Part shown: piece after piece, positions 43,231 through 50,994 of the stretch
Layout of the letters: every line of letters begins with the position of its first letter
Position numbering within the stretch: the first letter of the stretch is position 1
Source of the DNA: CAIKZJ01 sp964626015
Lineage (GTDB): Bacteria; Bacteroidota; Ignavibacteria; Tepidaquicellales; Tepidaquicellaceae
NCBI GenBank assembly: GCA_964626015.1
Contig: CAZVCC010000014.1
Coordinates: forward strand, 1-57,519
DNA: 57,519 nucleotides
Direction of reading: 5' to 3'
The notes under the pieces: model-generated
What the model was told of the DNA's origin: nothing
What the model saw: only the letters and a program-made list of their open reading frames with translations
The model's database searches: none
Position numbers and translations under genes: made by a program

Positions 43231-44430
43231 TTATCCCCTCGGTGTATATCTGATTAATAGCTTGGGTCTTAAGGTCGTGTCCTGAACACCTGGTCCATAG
43301 AAAATAAACCTGTCAAGATTTATTACGTTATAAATATTTCTTATCAGTACCCCATAATTCACTGCTGTTCCGTAATTCCATTTCTGAAAATATGGAGTTA
43401 GATGAATTGAAACCGTCATGGAATCCTCCAGTAGCGTCTCGTATGCTGTACCGTCATTCGTCTTAGCCAATGTATCCGTCATCATTGAGAACTGCATCGT
43501 TTTGGATGATATTGACCTTAATGATGAATTAGGTAAATCAATTTTAAGCCTCAAATACGCATCGTTAACAATTACTCTCGAAGGAAGTTTATTAAGGTCG
43601 AAATTAATAATGCTGTTTAAACTTATTCCGTTCTGAACTACAATTCTATCCGTCGGAAAGTAAGGATTTAAAACATCAGGGAAGGATATAGTTTCCAACG
43701 GATACGATAAAGTATCAGTTACATTGTTTTTGTTTGCCACTATTATCACCTGCGGAGTTAAGTTCGAGGCACCGTTAAAATAACCTCCAAAACCTTTTAT
43801 TGTATTTGAACTTGCATTAGGAACAAACGCTAATCCGTAATTCTTCTGAGCGTAATTAGTGTCAGCTGCGTATTCAAGCCAGTTCTTTGCAGTTGCGTTA
43901 TCAAATGGTATATAAATAGAATTCGTATCTGTTACTGTTCCATTGTAAGAACCTAGTACCGTCGTTCCTATGCTCGATTCAGAAATACTGTCTTTAGTAA
44001 TAGTTGTAAAGTTGTACTGGTTTAAGAGCGGATACACATTAAAACCAACTGTACCCGTAGAATCCCTGTAATCATAAGAAGCATAATTTATCTTAATTCT
44101 TGCCGAAAGTACTGTTGCTCCTGCGTAAGAATTCGATACCCCAAGAGTTCTTACGAATGCTCTCGATGTATAAGTTGCTCCGTTTTGCATATATGATCCA
44201 ACAAGTAAATATGGTGATGGAAAAGTGTTCGCGTATTTCTTGAAGTTGTTGTTCGTTATCAGTATAGAATCCTTGTTTGAATCCAGTAGTTTTGTGTTTA
44301 GCGTATCTGATACAATAAACTCGAGCCCCAAATCATTCGGATTATTCTCGCATGACTGTATTACTGCCAGACTTGCGGCAACTATAGCTAATGTTATAAT
44401 TTTATTGAATAAATTTGCTGTTTTTCCCAA
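43231..44430 (-). CDS. DUF4270-like lipoprotein
   Basis: A predicted lipoprotein: a hydrophobic signal (ITLAIVAASLAVIQSC) with the lipobox cysteine, then ENNPNDLGLEFIVSDTLN, the start expected of DUF4270 proteins. A long beta-rich body follows, with ARIKINY, YLRLKIDLP and LLIRYTPRG. In Bacteroidota a DUF4270 gene commonly follows glgA, and here it lies two genes after glgA, which supports the call. The frame has no ATG start. TTG at 44430 gives a compact signal peptide; TTG at 44478 is an alternative adding 16 residues. Function unknown. Confidence 0.75.
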   Translation of the reverse strand: MGKTANLFNKIITLAIVAASLAVIQSCENNPNDLGLEFIVSDTLNTKLLDSNKDSILITNNNFKKYANTFPSPYLLVGSYMQNGATYTSRAFVRTLGVSNSYAGATVLSARIKINYASYDYRDSTGTVGFNVYPLLNQYNFTTITKDSISESSIGTTVLGSYNGTVTDTNSIYIPFDNATAKNWLEYAADTNYAQKNYGLAFVPNASSNTIKGFGGYFNGASNLTPQVIIVANKNNVTDTLSYPLETISFPDVLNPYFPTDRIVVQNGISLNSIINFDLNKLPSRVIVNDAYLRLKIDLPNSSLRSISSKTMQFSMMTDTLAKTNDGTAYETLLEDSMTVSIHLTPYFQKWNYGTAVNYGVLIRNIYNVINLDRFIFYGPGVQDTTLRPKLLIRYTPRG

Positions 44431-44527
44431 ATTTTGACGTAAAATATTAATATTAAACAGATAAGATAATATAATCAATTGTTAATTTGTAGAGACTTTG
44501 TCATGACTTTTACAACCCGGTATTTAC

Positions 44528-45100
44528 CTATTTATCCTGTTTTAAGATGTAAGAAGCGGCTTCTGAAAAGTTGGCTGCTATATAATCAATTTCTACACCC
44601 AGCTTAAGACACTCATTAATTGTCTTTATACCGTATCCTGTCTTTACGAGTATCTTCTTCAAACCGGAATTCTGGGCGCATTGCATATCCACAAGCGAAT
44701 CGCCGATAAAGTATGATCTCGAGAGGTCAATGTCATATTTGTCCACAGCTTTTTCAATCATCCCTGTTCCCGGTTTTCTGCAATCGCTCGCTTTAGTGTA
44801 CTCTTCTATAACTCCGTCAATATGATAAGGTGAAAAGAATACATCGTCTATAAGGCATTCACCGTCGAACGAAAGTAGATTAAGAAATTTTTCGTGAATG
44901 GTTTTTAGGTTTGATAAGTTTAAAAATCCCCGTGCTATTCCTGACTGGTTCGTTACAATTATATTTAAGAATCCTGACTCTTTTAGCCGCTTAAGTGAAT
45001 CTACTACTCCGTCAAAAATATAAATATCTTCAAGTTTTGAAAGATACCCGACATCATAGTTCAACGTCCCGTCTCTGTCAAGAAAAACAGCCCTTTTCAT
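44528..45100 (-). CDS. HAD-IIIA phosphatase, GmhB-like
   Basis: A 190-residue HAD hydrolase. The nucleophile motif is FLDRDGTLN (Asp8, Asp10), TNQSG is motif II, CRKPGTGM carries the motif III lysine, and FIGDSLVDM is motif IV. It resembles D-glycero-D-manno-heptose-1,7-bisphosphate 7-phosphatase (GmhB). Of the four zinc ligands in the usual CPHH...CxC loop only one histidine (in SPYHID) and one cysteine (in SDCRKP) remain, so zinc binding is doubtful. It may act on heptose or another sugar bisphosphate, or on histidinol phosphate. It lies 18 bases after glgA. Confidence 0.82.
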   Translation of the reverse strand: MKRAVFLDRDGTLNYDVGYLSKLEDIYIFDGVVDSLKRLKESGFLNIIVTNQSGIARGFLNLSNLKTIHEKFLNLLSFDGECLIDDVFFSPYHIDGVIEEYTKASDCRKPGTGMIEKAVDKYDIDLSRSYFIGDSLVDMQCAQNSGLKKILVKTGYGIKTINECLKLGVEIDYIAANFSEAASYILKQDK

Positions 45101-45118
45101 AAAATTAATTTATAAACT

Positions 45119-46600
45119 CTATTTCGAGGATATTAAAGTCTTATACATATGCATGTATTTCGCTGCTGATACTTTCCATGAAAAATCCTGCGACATCGCA
45201 TTCCTTATCATCTGGTTCCATCTCTGCCTGTTCTTCCTGTAAACACCTATTGCAGTCTGAATCGACTTAAGAAATTCGTTTGCATCAAACTTGTTAAAAA
45301 GGAATCCGTTGCCGTCAGACTTTTTATAATCAGTTATCGTATCAGCTAATCCGCCTGTATTTCTTGCAATTGGTATTGTCCCGTATGTAAGACTGTACAA
45401 ATGCGTTAACCCGCATGGTTCGTACTTTGATGGCGTCAGCATCATATCAGCACCCGCTTGAATATGGTGTGCAAGCTCTTCGTCAAAATCAAGTACAACT
45501 ATTAATTTGTTTGGATATTTTTTCTTGCTTTGTGTAAGAAACTTATGGTATTCATCTTCTCCCGTGCCGAGTATTATCAGCTGTACATCCTCTTTCATAA
45601 GTGCTGGAAGTACTTTCTTCATAAGTTCAAAACCTTTAGATTCTACAAGACGGCTTATGAATCCTATTAACGGTACGTCTTCCTTCATCTCAAAATTAAA
45701 CCTGTGAAGGAGTTCTCTCTTATTTTCCCACTTCAGAGGTATTTCCTGCAATGTGTATCTGTAAGGTATTATCTTGTCAAATGTTGGATGCCATGTAACT
45801 CTGTCTATTCCGTTTAGTATTCCCGAAATGTCTTTCTTCCTCTTGTTCAGTATGTCATCCATACCAAAAGAAAATTCTTTATCTGTTCTTATTTCTTCTG
45901 CATACTTCTCGGAAACGGTGGTTATCTTATCCGCATAATGCAATCCTGCTTTCAAAAAATTAAACCGTCCCTTTTCAAAACCTACTTCATTATAAACTTC
46001 TTCTGATAGTCCTGTCTTCTGAAATGTTGAATATGGAAAATCACCCTGATATCCAAGGTTATGTACCGTCAATACTGTTTTAATTCCTTTGGTGTGTTCG
46101 TTATCCTTATAAACAGTCTTAAGCAAAGCAGGAATAAGAGCCGTCTGCCAGTCGTTACAATGTATCACATCCGGCTTCCATTGCAGAACTTCAAGAATCT
46201 CTATAACTGTCTTGCAAAAGAATAAGAATCTGTCGTCATTATTATCAAAATCTCTTTTTGTTCGGCTGTTTAAATATATCCCTTTATTCTTGAAAAAATC
46301 ATTGTTCTCCAGTAGATACATCTGTGCCTTTGTGTTTTTCCCATGAATAAACGAAGACTTAATACTGAACTTGTAATTCCTGTCATGCATTGCAATACTG
46401 AGATCTTTAAGTCTTTTTATCTCGTGTATCTGAAGGCGCCTTTCATCGAGCGGTCCGTATTTCGGTGTTATGATTCTGACTTCATTCCCTAAGGAATTCA
46501 TCGCCTGTGGTAACGAATTTGATATATCTGCCAAACCCCCAGTTTTGGAATAAGGTAATACCTCACTGGTTACAAAAAGAACGTTGTACCCTTTAGCCAT
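45119..46600 (-). CDS. glgA: Glycogen (starch) synthase
   Basis: A 493-residue GT5 enzyme. SKTGGLAD near residues 19-26 binds the ADP-glucose pyrophosphate. HCNDWQTALIP, TVHNLGYQG, GILNGID and the C-terminal EPCGLTHLYSLTYGTIPIARNTGGLADT are all typical (last in outline). It extends alpha-1,4-glucan from ADP-glucose in the cytoplasm. It is the first gene of the compact minus-strand run ending at 37254. Confidence 0.95.
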   Translation of the reverse strand: MAKGYNVLFVTSEVLPYSKTGGLADISNSLPQAMNSLGNEVRIITPKYGPLDERRLQIHEIKRLKDLSIAMHDRNYKFSIKSSFIHGKNTKAQMYLLENNDFFKNKGIYLNSRTKRDFDNNDDRFLFFCKTVIEILEVLQWKPDVIHCNDWQTALIPALLKTVYKDNEHTKGIKTVLTVHNLGYQGDFPYSTFQKTGLSEEVYNEVGFEKGRFNFLKAGLHYADKITTVSEKYAEEIRTDKEFSFGMDDILNKRKKDISGILNGIDRVTWHPTFDKIIPYRYTLQEIPLKWENKRELLHRFNFEMKEDVPLIGFISRLVESKGFELMKKVLPALMKEDVQLIILGTGEDEYHKFLTQSKKKYPNKLIVVLDFDEELAHHIQAGADMMLTPSKYEPCGLTHLYSLTYGTIPIARNTGGLADTITDYKKSDGNGFLFNKFDANEFLKSIQTAIGVYRKNRQRWNQMIRNAMSQDFSWKVSAAKYMHMYKTLISSK

Positions 46601-46684
46601 CTATAAGAAATTAATTTGTCTAAAATAAACAAAATAATCAAGATATTCAATTGAAAAAAAAGATGTGATTGGGATAGGCTGTTT

Positions 46685-46745
46685 CTAAAAAAGATAATCA
46701 CTGTTTTTAGAATTACATTGCTACCCCTTATAAACATAAAGGGTA
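46685..46745. repeat. Two small hairpins between glgA and the LytTR gene
   Basis: CTAAAAA/TTTTTAG (46685-46710) and TACCC-TTAT/ATAA-GGGTA (46722-46745, one mismatch). They lie downstream of the LytTR gene and upstream of glgA. Neither has a clean T tail; they may weakly terminate the regulator transcript. Confidence 0.4.
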
Positions 46746-46829
46746 ACACTATAATGTTGTTATATTAAGTATTGTTTACTTGCCCGTATTGGGATTTGCA
46801 ATAAATTTAAAAACAAAGGATTAATATTT

Positions 46830-47579
46830 TTAGATTACTGTTCTTGATTTTTCAAAAAATCCATTAAGACGTCTACGGGAAATATTTATTTGAGATCCGT
46901 CTTTTAAAATCGCACAACCTCCGTCGGTATAGGAAAATTCTTTTAAATGAAACAAATTTATTATATGTGATTTGTGAATTCGGAGAAAGTATTTGCATTT
47001 TAGCTTTTCAAAATGTCCGAGTGTTTTAGATATTGTCTCAACTCGTTTGTCAGAAAGAAAAACTTTTGTATAACCTCTATCCGCTTCAAGTCTTATTATT
47101 TCATTAAATTTGTATACTGCAAATCCGTTAAATCGTGGCAGAATAATATTACAGGAGCCGGTATCGCATTTAGAAGTAGTCAATGTTTTGTTAACAGCTG
47201 AAGTATTTGCTGATGTATTTATTTTCAAAAGCCGCTTAACACATTCCTGAAGTTCGTTTACACATACAGGTTTTAAAAGATAATCCACTGCCTTTGCTTT
47301 TACTGCCCTAATAGCAAACTCCGAATATGCCGTCACAAAAACCAATGAAAAATTTTTGTAGGGAAGTGACTTAAGAAATTCAAATCCGTCAATCTCGGGA
47401 AAGCTTATATCAAAAAATACTACATCCGGGTTTTGTCCGTAGATTGCTTCTTCTGCTTCTCTTGTATTCTTGCATGATGCAACTATATTAATTTCGGGAC
47501 AATATTCAATAATCAGGGATTCTAGAAATTCCCTGGCGTGATATTCGTCATCAACAATTATTGAACATATTTTCTTCAT
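46830..47579 (-). CDS. LytTR-type DNA-binding response regulator
   Basis: A 249-residue two-domain regulator. The receiver domain (1-120) has VDDE, the phosphorylated Asp57 in VVFFDISFPEIDG, FVTAYSEFAIRAV and YLLKPV. The LytTR domain (about 145-247) has RLEADRGYTKVFL, FLRIHKSHIINL and INISRRRL. No histidine kinase is adjacent. The divergent DUF2589 operon starts 387 bases away and its upstream region carries three phased LytTR-type sites, making it the likely target. Confidence 0.95.
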   Translation of the reverse strand: MKKICSIIVDDEYHAREFLESLIIEYCPEINIVASCKNTREAEEAIYGQNPDVVFFDISFPEIDGFEFLKSLPYKNFSLVFVTAYSEFAIRAVKAKAVDYLLKPVCVNELQECVKRLLKINTSANTSAVNKTLTTSKCDTGSCNIILPRFNGFAVYKFNEIIRLEADRGYTKVFLSDKRVETISKTLGHFEKLKCKYFLRIHKSHIINLFHLKEFSYTDGGCAILKDGSQINISRRRLNGFFEKSRTVI

Positions 47580-47966
47580 ACAAAGAATACTAGGTTAAAC
47601 TTGTAAACGTATTTTATATTTTAAGAATTCCTTTAAATTTAGTTAATTATGCAAAGAGGCACATTAAAATAATGTCTGTCTCCAATTTTCATTTCAAAAT
47701 TTCAAAGTGATCCTTAAGCTATTTATAATATAACACATCTGACCAAATCCACAACTCATACCATAATTTTCATTAACGTTATATTCTATTAATAAATAGT
47801 TATTACCGTTAGTTCGCTATAATCAACCGTTAGTTAAATTAAACCTACCGTTTACCAAATCTTTATTGCTAATACAATTCGATTATAATAAATTAATCGA
47901 TAATTTAATAAAAGGAGAAAGCTGAAAATCCTGGAAAGAGTAAGCAAAAATACTAAACAATAAATT
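47580..47966. other. Divergent regulatory region between LytTR and DUF2589 genes
   Basis: 387 AT-rich bases without a gene. Besides the phased operator sites (47805-47855), it has AAAAGGAG near 47909-47916. That would be a good ribosome site but lies about 50 bases before the DUF2589 ATG, too far to serve it. Confidence 0.6.
47805..47855 (+). promoter_or_regulatory. Three 21-bp-phased LytTR-type operator half-sites
   Basis: ACCGTTAGT at 47805-47813, ACCGTTAGT at 47826-47834 and ACCGTTTAC at 47847-47855. The first two match the published LytTR consensus [TA][AC][CA]GTTN[AG][TG] at all nine positions, the third at eight. Start-to-start spacing is exactly 21 bases (12-base gaps), which is the known spacing of LytTR direct repeats. 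They lie 112-162 bases before the DUF2589 start and next to the LytTR regulator gene. Confidence 0.75.
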
Positions 47967-48581
47967 ATGCAGGCAGACATTCAAGAATTAAAAAACCTGC
48001 CGTTAGATGATTTAATAACGGCACCGCTAAACGCAGTAATCAATGCACAAAGAAATGCGGCATTAACTACAATGAAATTTATTGAAGAAATCGGATTCGT
48101 TCGTAACGATGAAGATAGTTTCTTTGATACTCCCGGTGATACTAACAAAAACGATTATGATGTCAGAATTGCAAAATTGAAGGTTAAGCATACACCGACT
48201 GGTGGAACAGCAACAGAAACCACGGTTGAATTACCTTTTATCAGTCTTTTTAATGTTCCTTGTTTTGAAGTAGGAACATTGGAATGGGAATTTAATGCTA
48301 AATTAAAAAGCATTCAAACTTTCTCTGCTTCGGCAAGGCTTTCATCATCTTCTACTATATCCAATACTAGTTCAACTAGTTTAGGAGGCGGGAAACTTCC
48401 TATTTCTTTTGGTTCTAGTATGAAAGTTGAAAGCACGGTAAAAACTGATTTTGAAAGCAGGTTCAAGAGCGGAAGAGAGCAGGAATATAATTTACGAATT
48501 AAAATTAATGCTAATACTGCTCCTACACCGAAAGGAATAGAGAAACTACTTGATATTGCTCAAAGCCTTGTAACAACCTAA
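47967..48581 (+). CDS. DUF2589 domain protein
   Basis: A 204-residue soluble protein. The DUF2589 N-terminal block LPLDDLITAPLNAVINAQRNA leads an amphipathic helix ending KFIEEIGF. A beta-rich middle follows (VRIAKLKVKHTP, TTVELPFISLFNVP, VGTLEWEFNAKLKSIQTF in outline), then a Ser/Thr/Gly linker and a final EYNLRIKINANTAPTPKGIEKLLDI segment. No signal peptide is seen. DUF2589 has no known function. The gene is followed 13 bases later by a probable partner and preceded by LytTR-type operators. Confidence 0.9.
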   Translation: MQADIQELKNLPLDDLITAPLNAVINAQRNAALTTMKFIEEIGFVRNDEDSFFDTPGDTNKNDYDVRIAKLKVKHTPTGGTATETTVELPFISLFNVPCFEVGTLEWEFNAKLKSIQTFSASARLSSSSTISNTSSTSLGGGKLPISFGSSMKVESTVKTDFESRFKSGREQEYNLRIKINANTAPTPKGIEKLLDIAQSLVTT

Positions 48582-48594
48582 TTATTTTTATCAA

Positions 48595-49155
48595 ATGTCA
48601 TTACCATTAAATCAGATTATTGGTTCGCTGGTAAGGGAGTTTGAAAAAGCTTCCTTATCGGCTGATTTAAATCGCGAATTATTACGGGAAGCTTATGTCG
48701 ATAATCCGGTACTGAATGATATTACACCTTCCCGAATCAGAATTTCAGAGGCTACTATATGCATCCCGCTTGCTTTCATTGAAATTAAAAAATCAAACAA
48801 AAATGTTCCGGAAATCAGCAAAAGACAAATTGAATTTCTAGCTTTAAACGACCAGGATTCAATTCCTGACAAAGATAGTGTTGCTGGTTTAATATACAAA
48901 TATCTGATTGCTGATAATAAAGCTGAATTAAGCCGAAAAGCTCTGATTGAAGATATTCAAAAAATTGGGAAGTCTATTGTTAAGGATTTTAAATTAACCT
49001 CTGTCGGTATTCAAAATTTAAAAGCTTTGCAAAAAGCAATAAACAAACAACCTCCGGTAAATGATGAAGCCAATTTCACTTATAATACTGAGGAACTTGA
49101 AAAGCTTCCTTCTGACAGAATATTTAGATTAGAATTCAAGATAATTGCGGATTGA
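48595..49155 (+). CDS. DUF2589-associated protein, function unknown
   Basis: A 186-residue soluble protein without a signal peptide. It begins LPLNQIIGSLVREFEKASLSADL, echoing the start of the DUF2589 protein, and has strands RIRISEATICIPLAFIEIK that parallel the beta part of its neighbour. It ends FRLEFKIIAD. I cannot name a family. Matching architecture and a 13-base gap suggest the two proteins act together, perhaps as a hetero-oligomer. Confidence 0.8.
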   Translation: MSLPLNQIIGSLVREFEKASLSADLNRELLREAYVDNPVLNDITPSRIRISEATICIPLAFIEIKKSNKNVPEISKRQIEFLALNDQDSIPDKDSVAGLIYKYLIADNKAELSRKALIEDIQKIGKSIVKDFKLTSVGIQNLKALQKAINKQPPVNDEANFTYNTEELEKLPSDRIFRLEFKIIAD

Positions 49156-49212
49156 AAATAAATACCAGTTTGGTAATTTGAGATGTTTTTGTAAAATTAA
49201 ATTATTTAAAAA

Positions 49213-50454
49213 ATGAAAAAATCATATTTAGTGGTCTACATTTTAACACTTATTCTATCTATTGGCTGGTTGAGAGACAAAGGAGAAAAAATAGACGAAG
49301 ATGATAGTTCGGATGATTATCTTCAGTTTTATAATCAAAATACGGGTTGGTATTCTTCTTCGGTATATAGAGATACAATTTTAAAAACTACTAATGGAGG
49401 TTTGAACTGGATTGGTTATTTGACTGCTGATACAAATAGTTTAACTACACATTACTTCGTTGATCAGAATACTGGTTGGGCTGTAGGAAGGAGAGGAAAA
49501 ATAGTCAAAACCACAACTGGCGGGACATCATGGTCTATACAGTCTTCAGGTGTACAATCATGGCTTAACGATGTAAAATTCATTAATGCCTTTACCGGAT
49601 TTGTTGTCGGTTCATACGATTCTTCGCGCGTGATTTTGAAAACAACCAACGGCGGCGTTAACTGGCTAAATATAAGCTCAAGTGGAACAGGAAGACTTTT
49701 CTCGGTAAAAATGTTAAATGCAAATACTGTTTATATCGCGGGAGATTCCGGACGCATACTATTTACTTCTAATGGTGGTAGTAGTTGGATTAACCAAATA
49801 ACAAACGTCAACACAACTTTACGAGAAATCGTAATGAGGTCATCAACTTTTGGATGCGCAGTGGGGTTGAATGGAATTATCTTAACAACAACTAACGGCG
49901 GATCTAACTGGGTGAATCGTTTTTTCAATAATCTTGACTTTTACTCTGCAGATTTCAGTTCAAACGATACCGGATATATTGGAGGGCAGTATGGCAGAAT
50001 ATATAAAACCACCAACGCTGGTTTAAATTGGTTCCGGCAGCAAACCCCTGTTGATACAACCAAGAATATTAAAAGCATTTTTTGTATAAATAACCAAATT
50101 GCATGGGCTAGCGCAAAAGGAGATGGTCTCATATATACAACAAATGGAGGACTTATCACCGGTTTTCAATCAATATCCAATGAAGTTCCTAAGGGTTTTT
50201 CTCTTGAGCAAAATTACCCTAATCCATTTAATCCGGTAACAAAATTAAGATTCGCAATTCCTAAATCTGAAAGTGTGAAGTTGACAATATTTGATATCAA
50301 TGGCAAAGTAATGGCAATTTTAGTTAATGAAACTCTTAATCCGGGAGTATATCAGGTTGATTGGGATGCTTCGCACAGGGCAAGCGGCGTATATTTCTAT
50401 AAACTCGAAGCAAACAATTTCAGTGCAGTGAGGCGAATGATACTCCTTAAATAA
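49213..50454 (+). CDS. YCF48/BNR-repeat protein with T9SS sorting domain
   Basis: A 413-residue protein with about seven TTNGGxxW-type repeats of about 42 residues (TTNGGLNW, TTTGGTSW, TTNGGVNW, TSNGGSSW, TTNGGSNW, TTNAGLNW), predicting a beta-propeller. A T9SS sorting domain with NYPNPFNPVTKL, TIFDINGKVM and SGVYFYKL follows. The N-terminal hydrophobic stretch (YLVVYILTLILSIGWL) lacks a clear signal-peptidase site and is followed by the acidic KIDEDDSSDD, which is odd for this family. It is 57 bases downstream of the DUF2589 partner and could share its transcript. Confidence 0.88.
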   Translation: MKKSYLVVYILTLILSIGWLRDKGEKIDEDDSSDDYLQFYNQNTGWYSSSVYRDTILKTTNGGLNWIGYLTADTNSLTTHYFVDQNTGWAVGRRGKIVKTTTGGTSWSIQSSGVQSWLNDVKFINAFTGFVVGSYDSSRVILKTTNGGVNWLNISSSGTGRLFSVKMLNANTVYIAGDSGRILFTSNGGSSWINQITNVNTTLREIVMRSSTFGCAVGLNGIILTTTNGGSNWVNRFFNNLDFYSADFSSNDTGYIGGQYGRIYKTTNAGLNWFRQQTPVDTTKNIKSIFCINNQIAWASAKGDGLIYTTNGGLITGFQSISNEVPKGFSLEQNYPNPFNPVTKLRFAIPKSESVKLTIFDINGKVMAILVNETLNPGVYQVDWDASHRASGVYFYKLEANNFSAVRRMILLK

Positions 50455-50515
50455 GTGCTTTTTCATAAGACAAGAAAGAGTATTTTATAAATTAAAAACT
50501 ATACATATTGTTATT

Positions 50516-50557
50516 CCCGTGAATGTCGCGGGTTCGCATAAATGAACTGAATTTATG
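50516..50557. repeat. Small hairpins between convergent genes
   Basis: CCCG (50516-50519) with CGGG (50529-50532), and CATAAAT (50537-50543) with ATTTATG (50551-50557). They lie between the ends of the T9SS gene (+) and the small membrane gene (-). Weak terminator candidates without T runs. Confidence 0.35.
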
Positions 50558-50644
50558 ATGTATAGCGGGGATTTGTTCTTGCAATATTTCTTTATCGTAG
50601 TTTAAGACAGCCCCAAAGCAGCTATTATGTGATGAAAACCCTCT

Positions 50645-50866
50645 TTACTTTCCTGTAGTAGGATTCGAAATGTTATGCATTATCCCGTAAAGCTTATCAT
50701 CCAAAGCTGTATTAATGCTCTTTAAACGGATATTTGTTGAATCCATTCCTGCTTTTATAACTATTGTCTGTACCTCGGTAAGTTCATAAGTTAACTTTGA
50801 GTAATATGCCATCGCTCCGAAAAATATTGTGTTAATAATAATTACTATCGCAATAAAAGGTTTCAT
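50645..50866 (-). CDS. Small single-pass membrane protein
   Basis: A 73-residue protein: an N-terminal transmembrane helix (MKPFIAIVIIINTIFFGAMAY) followed by a helical, mildly charged tail (KLTYELTEVQTIVIKAGMD, then TNIRLKSINTALDDKLYGIMHNI in outline). The ATG start, helix-then-tail pattern and isolated position suggest a real small gene, but no family is recognised and no ribosome site is obvious. Confidence 0.5.
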   Translation of the reverse strand: MKPFIAIVIIINTIFFGAMAYYSKLTYELTEVQTIVIKAGMDSTNIRLKSINTALDDKLYGIMHNISNPTTGK

Positions 50867-50994
50867 GTTTTATTTTTTAAATTGCAAACAAATTAAGTAT
50901 AATATTGAATAGTTTCAATTGACTTTAAAACAGTTTTACGCAAAGAATTTGTAACGTTTAAGAAATTTTCACACTGGAAACATGCAAAAAAAAT

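Noticed and set aside
47920..47966. Short upstream ORF after the AAAAGGAG near 47909
   Set aside because: Only non-ATG starts with ten or so codons are available; no evidence of translation.
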